This document shows, in pieces, positions 17,532 to 26,998 of a stretch of DNA of 64,000 nt. The stretch spans positions 62,001 through 126,000 of the forward strand of contig NZ_VEHL01000005.1 in NCBI RefSeq assembly GCF_007679965.1. Direction: 5' to 3'. Source of the stretch: Bordetella genomosp. 13. Lineage in GTDB: Bacteria > Pseudomonadota > Gammaproteobacteria > Burkholderiales > Burkholderiaceae_B. The notes below the pieces were generated by a model, which was not told the DNA's origin, searched no databases, and was given only the letters and a program-made list of their open reading frames with translations. The stretch's first letter is position 1; the number at the start of each line of letters is the position of its first letter. The translations under genes were made by a program, and so were the position numbers.

Positions 17532-17551
17532 GGCACGTCATAGGACGTGCC
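17532..17551. promoter_or_regulatory. Perfect inverted repeat overlapping the rep ribosome site
   Basis: GGCACGTC-ATAG-GACGTGCC abuts the ATG at 17552 and contains the AGGA ribosome site in its loop/right arm. It could act as an operator or as an RNA hairpin limiting translation of the replication protein. Confidence 0.55.
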
Positions 17552-18535
17552 ATGTCGTCAGCTTTGCTGGCTCGTATTGAATCAACTGCTCCGCGTCGCC
17601 CGTGGTGCGGGCAGTACAAGGATGGTGCCCGTGTGCGGCCTCTCAAGACCGCGCTATGGCTACCCTACCTGCAAATCAATTCTCCAGCACAGCACTCCTG
17701 GCTGCAGTTGGATATCGATATGGAGCAAGCCGCACACGTTTGGGAGGATTGCAATCTTCCCCCTCCCACCTATGTTGCGGTCAACCCCGAAAACGGCCAC
17801 GCGCAGTACGGCTACGCCTTGGCATCCCCGGTCTGCGTCACTGACGCTGCGCGAGCGGCGCCTCTGCGCTTTCTAGCAGCTATCGAGTTCGCGTTTAATC
17901 GCGTTGCTGGGGCCGATCGAGCGTTTCGTGGCCCGTTGGCCAAGAATCCGCTTCATCCGAATTGGCGCCTCTGGCAACCAGCGAACGACGCTGTGTATGA
18001 GCTCAGCGAGTTGGCAGAGTATGTTGAGCTACCTAGCGCACGGGAGGTGCGAAAAGGCAGGATCGATATTGACCATGCCAGCTTGGGGCGCAACTGTTTC
18101 CTCTTCGAAAAGTTGAGGGTCTATGCGTACCAGGACGTCAGAAAGTTTTGGCGCCCTGCAGGCTATGAACCCTTCAAGGAGGCCGTGCTCTCGGAGGCGA
18201 TGGCCGTTAACGACACGTTCCTTGGGTCTCCGGGACCACTGTCTTTCAGCGAAGTCAGAAGTATTGCTCGCAGCGTGGCGAAATGGGTCTGGAAAAAGTT
18301 CACACCAGCGGCGTTCCGCGCAATTCAAAGTGCCCGCGGGGTTGCGTCCGGCGTTGCTCGCCGCGAAGCCAGCCGTGTACTCCGAGAAGAGGCCACGGCG
18401 AGGGCTGCGGGTGGTGCTTCTACTCGAGAAATTGCAGCGGGGTTGGGTGTGAATCAGTCTACGATTTCTCGATGGCTGAGGGCGAAAGGGAGTTGCGTGC
18501 TGCCTCACGCGGCGAAGGCAATTAATAGGGTATAG
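17552..18535 (+). CDS. ColE2-type plasmid replication initiator (Rep primase family)
   Basis: 327 residues. The layout follows ColE2/ColE3 Rep: an N-terminal half with LDIDMEQAAHVWEDCNLPPP and VAVNPENGHAQYGYAL (DxD and H residues), then KNPLHPNWRLW and LGRNCFLFEKLRVYAY. A helix-turn-helix at the C-terminus (STREIAAGLGVNQSTISRWL) would bind origin DNA. ColE2 Rep both binds the origin and makes the primer. Inside an integrated island it implies that the excised circle can replicate. Expression may be controlled by the inverted repeat on its ribosome site. Confidence 0.8.
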   Translation: MSSALLARIESTAPRRPWCGQYKDGARVRPLKTALWLPYLQINSPAQHSWLQLDIDMEQAAHVWEDCNLPPPTYVAVNPENGHAQYGYALASPVCVTDAARAAPLRFLAAIEFAFNRVAGADRAFRGPLAKNPLHPNWRLWQPANDAVYELSELAEYVELPSAREVRKGRIDIDHASLGRNCFLFEKLRVYAYQDVRKFWRPAGYEPFKEAVLSEAMAVNDTFLGSPGPLSFSEVRSIARSVAKWVWKKFTPAAFRAIQSARGVASGVARREASRVLREEATARAAGGASTREIAAGLGVNQSTISRWLRAKGSCVLPHAAKAINRV

Positions 18536-18986
18536 CTGCCTATCCTTAGCTTTGGTCTATGCCCAGATACTTACAGGTGTCGTGTACTGAAGCTCGCCTA
18601 GGATGGCACGTTCATCGCGGCCGTACCACCTATGTTGTCGCCTGCAACGCCAGTCAGTTCAGGCGGTATCTATCATGGAGAAATCATGATGGCTAGGCCC
18701 CTGTCGAGCTTGCAAGCGCGTCGCCCCGACAGGTGCTGCCATGAACGAGCCAACTCGCCTAGAAAAGCTCAACGTTTTGCTTAGCCGCCACCCTGTCTAT
18801 TTCCATCCGCCATCGCCCACGACAAGAACGACGGTCATTGTGCACTCAGGGCTGTTTGTCGCAGCTCCCGCAATACAGTGGTGACACATCGGGCTCTTGA
18901 GGACGCTTAACAGCAACAACAGCTTGCCTCTAACACCGGGCGACGCCTGCTCCACAACGGTTGGCTGATGCTGAGCTGAGTGTGGC
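18536..18986. other. Gene-poor stretch with very short open frames
   Basis: No long gene is seen. Short frames on the plus strand start at 18559 (45 codons), 18686 (32 codons, GGAG upstream) and 18741 (47 codons). In ColE2 plasmids the origin lies just downstream of rep, so this stretch is a candidate location for an origin, but I see no diagnostic motif. Confidence 0.35.
18741..18884 (+). CDS. Possible small protein (47 aa), unrecognised
   Basis: The ATG at 18741 has AGGTG seven bases upstream and opens a 47-codon frame ending at TGA 18882-18884. The product begins MNEPTRLEKLNVLLSRH, looks hydrophilic at the N-terminus and mildly hydrophobic later, and has no recognised motif. Support is the ribosome site and position only. 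Confidence 0.25.
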   Translation: MNEPTRLEKLNVLLSRHPVYFHPPSPTTRTTVIVHSGLFVAAPAIQW

Positions 18987-19268
18987 CTAGAACGGGATCT
19001 CATCCTCCTCGCCGTCAGGTACCCCGCCACCTAAACTACGAAGTGACTCATCCATGGGAGGGCTGAATGACTTACCCCGCACCCATGGGGGGCGCGCGGT
19101 TTTTTGGCTTACATAGTCGCGCATGAACGTGCGTAACAGCGATGCGGGCGACCTATCCTCAGCGCGAGCCGCCTTCTGAAACGCCACGAGCAGGTCCGAG
19201 TCGATCCGGATCTGATAGGTCTTTATTGCTTTGTCTTTCAAGACAGTCTCTCCAGTCGTTCGCATCAT
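18987..19268 (-). CDS. Ribbon-helix-helix DNA-binding protein
   Basis: 93 residues. KTYQIRIDSDLLVAFQKAA (residues ~15-33) followed by DRSPASLLRTFMRDYV is the strand-helix-helix pattern of CopG/MetJ/Arc-type regulators. The C-terminal ~35 residues are Gly/Pro/acidic and probably flexible. No toxin partner gene is adjacent, so a copy-number or antitoxin-like role is undecided. A palindrome at 19272-19290 directly upstream suggests autoregulation. Confidence 0.7.
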   Translation of the reverse strand: MMRTTGETVLKDKAIKTYQIRIDSDLLVAFQKAARAEDRSPASLLRTFMRDYVSQKTARPPWVRGKSFSPPMDESLRSLGGGVPDGEEDEIPF

Positions 19269-19271
19269 CGT

Positions 19272-19290
19272 GCACGTATTTTATACGTAC
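19272..19290. promoter_or_regulatory. Palindromic operator candidate upstream of the RHH gene
   Basis: GCACGTAT-TTT-ATACGTAC (one mismatch between arms) lies immediately 5' of the minus-strand RHH gene in an AT-rich stretch. 19291-19502 is otherwise AT-rich with no gene. Confidence 0.5.
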
Positions 19291-19502
19291 AAATTACGTT
19301 CTGAGACGTCCTGAAAGTCATGCAACGTGGCTGTTCGCGAACTATTATTGATATCCTAAGAACTAAAAAAATCCCATGTAAGATGTTGTTTTTTATGGTT
19401 AAATATCAAAATTTTTCCAAGTATAGCTGTCACCTATATCTAGAAAGAAGTGATCCCGGAAGCTAAATTGCATTGCACCCCACTAGTCCAATGAGGCTCG
19501 CG

Positions 19503-19625
19503 ATGAACTTCCTCGAATACTTGGTTTTTCAGTTCACTAAGTTGGCCAAGTTGTCTCCACAACTTGTTCCGTTGTTCTTGTCCTTGGCAATCTTGATCGC
19601 CATGCTGGTTCTGATGACGAGGTGA
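19503..19625 (+). CDS. Small single-pass membrane protein (40 aa)
   Basis: The ATG at 19503 opens a 40-codon frame ending at TGA 19623-19625, four bases before the next gene. The first 20 residues contain FLEYLVFQFTKLAKL, and residues ~22-38 (LVPLFLSLAILIAMLVL) form a clear transmembrane helix. GAGG lies ten bases upstream. Tight spacing with the next gene suggests an operon. Small membrane proteins of this type occur in phage- and plasmid-derived elements; function unknown. Confidence 0.5.
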   Translation: MNFLEYLVFQFTKLAKLSPQLVPLFLSLAILIAMLVLMTR

Positions 19626-19629
19626 TGTA

Positions 19630-20340
19630 ATGCGAGTTAAGCCTTGGGCAAAGATGCCTACTCAATGGATCCTTGACGGACAGATGGCACGCGAATTCAC
19701 CTGGGGCACGTCCGGGTCAGCCACTAGATCGACTGGCATCGCCGCTCTTCAGCTATGGATTGCGCTCGTGACTCAAGCTTCGGAGTACGACTCGGAGACC
19801 ACGCAGGAACCCGTGCTGGAGGTCGAAATGACCTACAACGCACTGAGCACTGCCACATCTCTTAGTAGGGAGTTGGTCGCTGCCGGCCTTTCCGCGCTTA
19901 GAGCAAACGACCTCGTTGAAGTTACTGACGTGGGCCGTCGAAAGCGGTATCGCCTGAGCGGCTATCCCGGTGCGTGGTGCAAGCTACCTGCACGAGCACT
20001 GTACGGACCCCAAACCGTTGCCGGCTTGCGCATACATCCCTTCAGTCTTTTCTTGAAGCGAACGGTGTACGAATTGGATGCACTGAAGCTCTATCTCTAT
20101 CTGGCTGCGGTGCGCTCCAATCAAGAGGAATACTCACAAGCATCGTTTGAAACGATCTGCATGAAGACGGGTATCGCCGAGAAGCGAATTCCGCGAGCCA
20201 ATGCCATCTTGTTGAACGCTCGCTTGTTCGCCAATATCAACCGCGAAGCATCCAAGGAGAAAAGAAAGAACCCCAATCGGTACTACATATTGGGATATCG
20301 AGATCTGTTCGTTGGACGACAGGCCAGCGCCTCGTCCTAA
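19630..20340 (+). CDS. Hypothetical protein with probable winged-helix segment
   Basis: 236 residues, intact, four bases after the small membrane protein gene. A helix-turn-helix-like stretch appears at about residues 72-108 (LSTATSLSRELVAAGLSALRANDLVEVT, quoted in parts: LSTATSLSRELV then LSALRANDLVEV), followed by a beta hairpin RRKRYRLSGYPG as in winged helices. A second helical part has MKTGIAEKRIPRANAILL. The combination resembles plasmid/phage replication accessory or regulator proteins, but I recognise no family. Located between the replication gene and IS debris. Confidence 0.55.
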   Translation: MRVKPWAKMPTQWILDGQMAREFTWGTSGSATRSTGIAALQLWIALVTQASEYDSETTQEPVLEVEMTYNALSTATSLSRELVAAGLSALRANDLVEVTDVGRRKRYRLSGYPGAWCKLPARALYGPQTVAGLRIHPFSLFLKRTVYELDALKLYLYLAAVRSNQEEYSQASFETICMKTGIAEKRIPRANAILLNARLFANINREASKEKRKNPNRYYILGYRDLFVGRQASASS

Positions 20341-20553
20341 TTTCTTGATGTACGGGTAGCACAGACCGTGCGTTCCCTCAATATGCACCGGGGGGCGTTG
20401 GTGCTGAGGATTGCGTTTCGGCTGGTCTCGCGAGGCCAGTGGCTTGAGTGATGCACGAACCATATCAGGTGGCAGCGGAGCGGGAAGGCGAACAGGCCCA
20501 CAAGATGCCTTGCAAGTAGGCAAACAACAAATGGGCCCTGTGGTGCTGCCTGG

Positions 20554-21360
20554 CTACATTCGATCGAAGGCAGAGCCAAGGAGGCTGTGTACGTAAGTCC
20601 CGCTATCCGAGTTGCGCAGGTGGGCATAGTGAGCTTTGACTGTCTCGACCTCATCGTGAAGCACGGCGGCCGCCGCATCCCATGCGCCAGGAGCTTGCTT
20701 CAAGATTGCCGTGGCGACGATGTACCTGAAACCATGCGCGGCGATACCTGCAGAGCCCCATAGATAGGCTTTGGTCAAGTTGAAAACTCGTGTGTTGAGT
20801 GTCGACCAGGGACCGGGTTTAGCGGACGGCCGACGAGAGAGGAACACGTAGTTCACTGCGGACGCGTTCGGTAGCATGGGTCGAAAGACCTTCAGATATC
20901 GCTCGAGGTCGGCCCATACGGACTGAGCAATTGGCATGTCGTAAGGCCGGCTGCGAGCGGCTCCGTTTGCGTTCTTGAAGGCATGCCTGTCGATGCGGAT
21001 ATGCCAACTGCCGTCAGGCTTGCGATACAGGTTGCCAGAGTTGTCCGCGTGGTAAGTCAGAAGCTTCAGGTTCTTCGCTCGTAGTGGATTGGAGGCCATA
21101 AGCTTGATGAGAACTAAGTCTCTTGCCCAGAGCGCTTCTTCGATGCAGCCAGTCCCAGGGCGGCAGCTTTTCATTCTTGAAATCATGTCTGCCACGGCAT
21201 CCATCGGGTTGGGGAGCTCAAGCACTTGTCGGATAGGCTCTGTAGGCACTCGGGAGTTCACCATTCCCCGTCTGTGCATCGCTTTCTTGGTAGTTGCCGC
21301 CCACTGATAAGAATCACTGCAAGCTTGCTGCCAACAGTCAGGACGCTGGGCGGTGGGCAA
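20554..21360 (-). pseudogene. C-terminal remnant of a second tyrosine recombinase
   Basis: The frame retains a recombinase catalytic domain: Arg in ASNPLRAKNLKLLTYH, the HxxR box HGFRYIVATAIL, and a C-terminal HDEVETVKAHYAHL with the candidate nucleophile Tyr. The N-terminal core-binding domain is missing, and the 5' side runs into IS3-type debris at about 21361. It is probably a non-functional relic of an earlier mobile element in the island, although an internal ATG at 21279 could still give a short protein. The 213 bp between it and the preceding gene (20341-20553) hold nothing recognisable. Confidence 0.65.
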
Positions 21361-21393
21361 ACTTTTGTATTGACCCAGCAGAACCTGCTCAGG

Positions 21394-21634
21394 TTAAGCG
21401 GCTAATGCAAATGTCTCAGCCGGGGTCTTCATGCCGAGCGCCTGGTGCGGGCGTCGGTTGTTGTAAAAGCGTATCCAGTCGCCGATCACGCGGCTGGCAT
21501 GTTGGATCGTCTCGAAGCGATGCCGATGCACACATTGCTCTTTGAGCGTACGGATCACACGCTCGACCATACCGTTCTGCTGAGGGCAATGCGGCGTGAT
21601 GAACTCCTGGCGCAACCCATAGCCGCGTACCAGT
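21394..21634 (-). pseudogene. IS3-family transposase (OrfB) C-terminal fragment
   Basis: The frame encodes the end of an rve-type integrase domain: EFITPHCPQQNGMVERVIRT with the third catalytic Glu context, then DWIRFYNNRRPHQALGMKTP. It stays open up to 21634 where the IS21-family element begins, so the 5' part of the transposase is gone. The other side of the IS21 element does not continue this gene, so the missing part was lost by rearrangement, not just interrupted. Confidence 0.8.
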
Positions 21635-21705
21635 TGTCAGCGCCGAAGTAATACTGACCCCCGGCGCCGAGGTAAAACTGACCCCCTGGGCGATGATGGC
21701 GGCTT

Positions 21706-23521
<1,816 letters not shown>

Positions 23522-23574
23522 CCCTTCAATCCCAGAGGGTCAAATTTACTTCGGCGCGAGCGCCGACAAAGGGG

Positions 23575-24084
23575 TCAGTTTTCAGTCGGCGTTGACACGT
23601 ACGAGAACTCGCTCGAGCATGGGCTGTAGTCTGTGACCTTGGCTGCCCCATGGCGACGGCAATCAACGATGACCGTCCGCTGTCCATAGTTGCCGTCATC
23701 GGAGTACGTCTCGAAGCCGTCAGCCGAGAAATCCGGTGCGAACTGCGTGATGGCCTGGTTGAACACCACGCGCTCCTGACGCTCATTCGCGATTGGCTGG
23801 CGCTTCTTCGAGGTGCTCACCACGCGGAACTTGCCGTCGGCGATGCTTTTCTCCAGCAGCACATAGATGCCATTGTCGCGCTCGCTGGGACCGAGAATCG
23901 GTCCGCTGAAGTTAACCGGTTGGCCCTGTGGATTCTTCACAGGCGGAGCTACTGCGCAGCCAGACACGACAGCCAGGGTTGCCAGTGCGGCAAGGATTCG
24001 TACAGCACTTCTCCCGTTCGATGTCTTTGCGCGCATGGCGCATACGGATTGAATGGTGGAGGCAGTGTGAACCAGCGAGTACAT
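23575..24084 (-). CDS. Putative lipoprotein, 3' end lost at the IS21 junction
   Basis: Starts at an ATG with AGGAG ten bases upstream. After a long N-terminal part comes a signal sequence ending in the lipobox VVSGC, so the mature protein would be an outer- or inner-membrane lipoprotein. The last few codons (from about 23597 down) are read from the IS21 end, so the original C-terminus is missing. The mature part has no recognised domain. The IS insertion may have inactivated it. Confidence 0.5.
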   Translation of the reverse strand: MYSLVHTASTIQSVCAMRAKTSNGRSAVRILAALATLAVVSGCAVAPPVKNPQGQPVNFSGPILGPSERDNGIYVLLEKSIADGKFRVVSTSKKRQPIANERQERVVFNQAITQFAPDFSADGFETYSDDGNYGQRTVIVDCRRHGAAKVTDYSPCSSEFSYVSTPTEN

Positions 24085-24883
24085 CAGGAACTTACTCCTA
24101 GGGCTTGAACTGTAGAGTGCAAGGGGGATACGAGCGTGCGCATGCAGCGCAGGCGTGGAGCATCCACGCCACCCCTGGCGGTTTGGTCCGGTGGCTAGCC
24201 GTAATGGATTGCGGTTGCGATGCTGTATTTTGGCGGCGTCACTTTACTTTAAATCTACGAAAAGCGTAGATATTTGGTTGCAGATTCGGCTATTACGGGT
24301 AGGCGTGTCAGGTCTAGCGGCCACTGCTGACGAGGTCCCATTCCTTCAGCCGCGACCGCTAAATCAGCCCGCCGAGTCACCAGCGTGCGAATCACGAGAG
24401 CGTACGGCTGGCGTGACGTGCTATTGCTCCTGGCGAAGAAGTCCCGTGTAATGCCTGCCCGTGAATTTCAATGACTTCAATCATGAGCGAGAGGTTTTTT
24501 GACCTGCGCGGCTACATGAGCGCAGACATATGCCGTGTCTACAGCGAGTTCTAGGAGGCAGCGCTTATTCTCTGGGCTGGCGCTTCACTTGAGAAAACGC
24601 AGTTTGGGTTGGATGGTTCGACGGCGACGGCATTCAGAATCGGTCTGACTGGAGCACGAGGCTCGGTTGCCTTGTTCAATGGTTGAGCGAAAACTGAACT
24701 TGTTTGTGCAGCAGAACCAGCCCTGCTAGCGCAGCTCATCACCGAAACGCGGGGCTGAATTGACATGTGAGTCTGTGCGAGTCACTTCAGAGCTACCGGC
24801 ACACATGTGTGTCAGAGAACGACGAGCTCCCCTATCATTTGGATGTGTGGTGTAGCATATTGATTCAAAAAGTGGAGGGCGGA
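24085..24883. other. 800-bp stretch without a convincing gene
   Basis: Only short, biased frames occur. A minus-strand frame at 24551-24766 contains EPSNPNCVFSSE, reminiscent of small Cys-containing lipoprotein families, and may be a remnant. The notable feature is the palindrome at 24253-24271. The flanking lipoprotein genes are both in island-like, lower-GC DNA. Confidence 0.4.
24253..24271. promoter_or_regulatory. CTACG-N5-CGTAG palindrome, extended to 7-bp arms
   Basis: ATCTACG-AAAAG-CGTAGAT is a perfect 7+5+7 palindrome. The same CTACG-N5-CGTAG core precedes both XRE-type regulator genes at 38334 and 38772, suggesting the same proteins bind here. Confidence 0.6.
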
Positions 24884-25420
24884 ATGCGGGCTGGCTTTGT
24901 GATGATTGCGGCGTGTGTCTTGGCTGGCTGTAATGCGACCGGGCCGAAGTTAGTTCAATCCAAGGACCCATACACGTCGGAGGTCCAGTATGCCTTTGGT
25001 CCGTTGGAAACCGATACCTGCCCAGGACGTCAGCGTGTGAACGGTTTTGCTAATTTGAGCTTCCTGGGGACTGGTGACTTGCACACCATGGCTGTGACCT
25101 ATGAAGGCTATGGCTGGCTATTTTTGAATCCGGCTGCACCGTTGGACATTCTTATCGACGGGCAAAACAGTCAACTGGCTCCGATACGGTCACCATCTCG
25201 CGAGGCTGTCCATGGCGGCTTGGTTAAGGAAAGTGTTTACTACCCAGTCACTAAAGCCTTTGTTCAGAGTTTGGCTAGTGCTACGTCAGTGCAGTTTCGT
25301 GTCTTAGGTTCGAAGGGAAGCCTCGAGCAATGCTTAGGGCCCAAGCAGCTGCAAGCTATCCAGGCTGTTGGCCTAATGTTCCTTAAGTGCCATTGCCGCT
25401 TGCCCGGCTTGGCTGGCTAG
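24884..25420 (+). CDS. Putative lipoprotein of unknown function
   Basis: 178 residues from the ATG at 24884 (GGAGG upstream). The N-terminus is a short lipoprotein signal: MRAGFVMIAACVLAGCNATG with the lipobox LAGC. The mature part contains TCPGRQRVNGFANL and VTYEGYGWLFLNPAAPLDIL; three cysteines occur in the mature sequence. No family is recognised. Exported lipoproteins on islands can act in surface exclusion or immunity, but nothing here shows that. Confidence 0.6.
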   Translation: MRAGFVMIAACVLAGCNATGPKLVQSKDPYTSEVQYAFGPLETDTCPGRQRVNGFANLSFLGTGDLHTMAVTYEGYGWLFLNPAAPLDILIDGQNSQLAPIRSPSREAVHGGLVKESVYYPVTKAFVQSLASATSVQFRVLGSKGSLEQCLGPKQLQAIQAVGLMFLKCHCRLPGLAG

Positions 25421-25923
25421 ATGTCGCACGCGGGGCGTGCGACATCGCATAAGAACTACCGTCGTCATGGCGACCCGCAGTCATAGCCTGCATTGGATGC
25501 GAGTTAGTTCTATTTCTACGACATCTATGAGGCGTTGAGCGTGTCCGCCCAACGCGTTTGTACGTTTGAACAGCGTAGTTATGGCTGCGTGGAATCGTCG
25601 CTTACCCGGCCTCGTGCTGGATACGGTGAGGGCCGCGCTCAAGGAGCATGAGCGTCTAGGCGGTGTTAGGCCGGCCTTGCGATTGTTGGCGGTGCTGACC
25701 GAGCGTATTTTCCACGAAGGGTGGGGGCTCGGTTCGCTGGTTGCCGATTTCCAACTTGGAGGGCCACTTCGTCGGCGCACCGATTCCTTCACGCTTTTAT
25801 CTATCGTGCCAGAATAGTGGCTTAGGCTTGCCACGACCCAACATCGAACAGGCGCTCGGGGAGCAATCTTCCGGCACTCATCGTGCTTGGTCGCCGCAGC
25901 TTCCACAGTTAAAGCGGAACACT
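25421..25923. other. 500-bp stretch, no assignable gene
   Basis: Two overlapping frames exist: plus 25566-25817 (83 codons) and minus 25481-25906 (141 codons). They are antisense to each other, neither has a good ribosome site or recognisable domain, and I cannot decide whether either is translated. The end of the minus frame (ALGGHAQRLIDVVEIEL) looks the most protein-like. Confidence 0.3.
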
Positions 25924-26886
25924 ATGGCTACGCTGTTCTTCTCGTATTGCCACGTTGATGAGGCGCTAAGAGACCGCCTCGAGGTTCATCTGTCGCTGTT
26001 GAAGCGAGAGGGGCTTGTCGAAGCCTGGCACGACCGGCGCATCGTGGCCGGGTCGGACCTCGATAATTCCATTTCGGCTGAGTTGGAGAGGGCCGACGTT
26101 GTGCTGCTGTTGGTCAGCGCGGACTTCATTGCTTCGAACTACTGCTACTCAGTAGAGATGGAGCGTGCCATGGAGCGTCACAGGAATGGTGAGGCTCGGG
26201 TGATTCCCGTCATTCTTCGGTCGTGCGATTGGCACAATGCACCGTTTGGAAAGCTGCTCGCGGTGCCTAAGGATGGCCGGGCTGTGGAGTCTTGGCCGAG
26301 TCAGGATGAAGCGTTGACGGATGTGGCGAAGGCCATACGCAAGGCGGTGACGCCCGCCAGTGGGGCTGCCTCGCCTCCCGCTATGCCGAGAGCCGCAGCG
26401 CCGGCGCTCGGGCTGTCTTCTGCAGCTTCAACTGAGCAGTTCCCTCGGTCGAGCAATCTACGGGTTCGCAAGGAGTTCAGCGACCTGGACAAAGACACCT
26501 TTACTGTGGAGTCCTTCAAGTTCATGGGACGTTTCTTTGAGGGCTCCCTGGGTGCTCTCCAGGAGCGTCACCCAGACTTCGTTGGCCGTTTCGAGCAAAT
26601 CGATGCTCGCAGATTCACTGCGAGCGTCTACAAAGGTGGCAAGGCCGTGGCTGAGTGCACTATCGCTCTGGGAGGCTTTGGCCGCGGCGCTGGGCAGATT
26701 ACTTACAGTCAGGGAATCTCTGCTTACGACGGCGGCTTCAACGAGGCACTGTCCGTTTCGCATGACAGCCAGCAGTTGTTCTTTAAGCCGCTGATGGGCT
26801 CATACGGAAGCCGGGAGGAGGCCCAGCTTTCGCAGTCTGGTGCTGCCGAGTTCATGTGGGCGAAGTTCATCGAGTGGATTCAATAG
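25924..26886 (+). CDS. TIR-domain protein with novel C-terminal domain (predicted anti-phage effector)
   Basis: 320 residues from the ATG at 25924. Residues 1-~125 are a bacterial TIR domain: FFSYCHVDEALRDRLEVHL, then the ADVVLLLVSADFIASNYCYS strand-loop, with the putative catalytic Glu78 in YSVEMERAMERH and VIPVILRSCDWHNAP. A Pro/Ala/Ser-rich linker (~143-180) leads to a C-terminal domain of about 140 residues that I do not recognise. Bacterial TIR domains commonly cleave NAD+ or make signalling nucleotides upon infection. There is no Thoeris ThsA, SIR2 or SLOG neighbour. It converges with the large DUF4365-TPR-PIN gene. Confidence 0.8.
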   Translation: MATLFFSYCHVDEALRDRLEVHLSLLKREGLVEAWHDRRIVAGSDLDNSISAELERADVVLLLVSADFIASNYCYSVEMERAMERHRNGEARVIPVILRSCDWHNAPFGKLLAVPKDGRAVESWPSQDEALTDVAKAIRKAVTPASGAASPPAMPRAAAPALGLSSAASTEQFPRSSNLRVRKEFSDLDKDTFTVESFKFMGRFFEGSLGALQERHPDFVGRFEQIDARRFTASVYKGGKAVAECTIALGGFGRGAGQITYSQGISAYDGGFNEALSVSHDSQQLFFKPLMGSYGSREEAQLSQSGAAEFMWAKFIEWIQ

Positions 26887-26998
26887 CCAAATTCTTTAAA
26901 TGTGCACATCCACGTCGCCAGCAGCGCTGACCCTGCTGGCTAGCTGATTGGCTTGGGGATAGCGCTACGGTCCTGCGCTCAAAGTGTTCGCCGCTGCG

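Noticed and set aside
25481-25906. 141-codon minus-strand protein
   Set aside because: No ribosome site or recognised domain, and a plus-strand frame covers much of the same DNA; left as undetermined.
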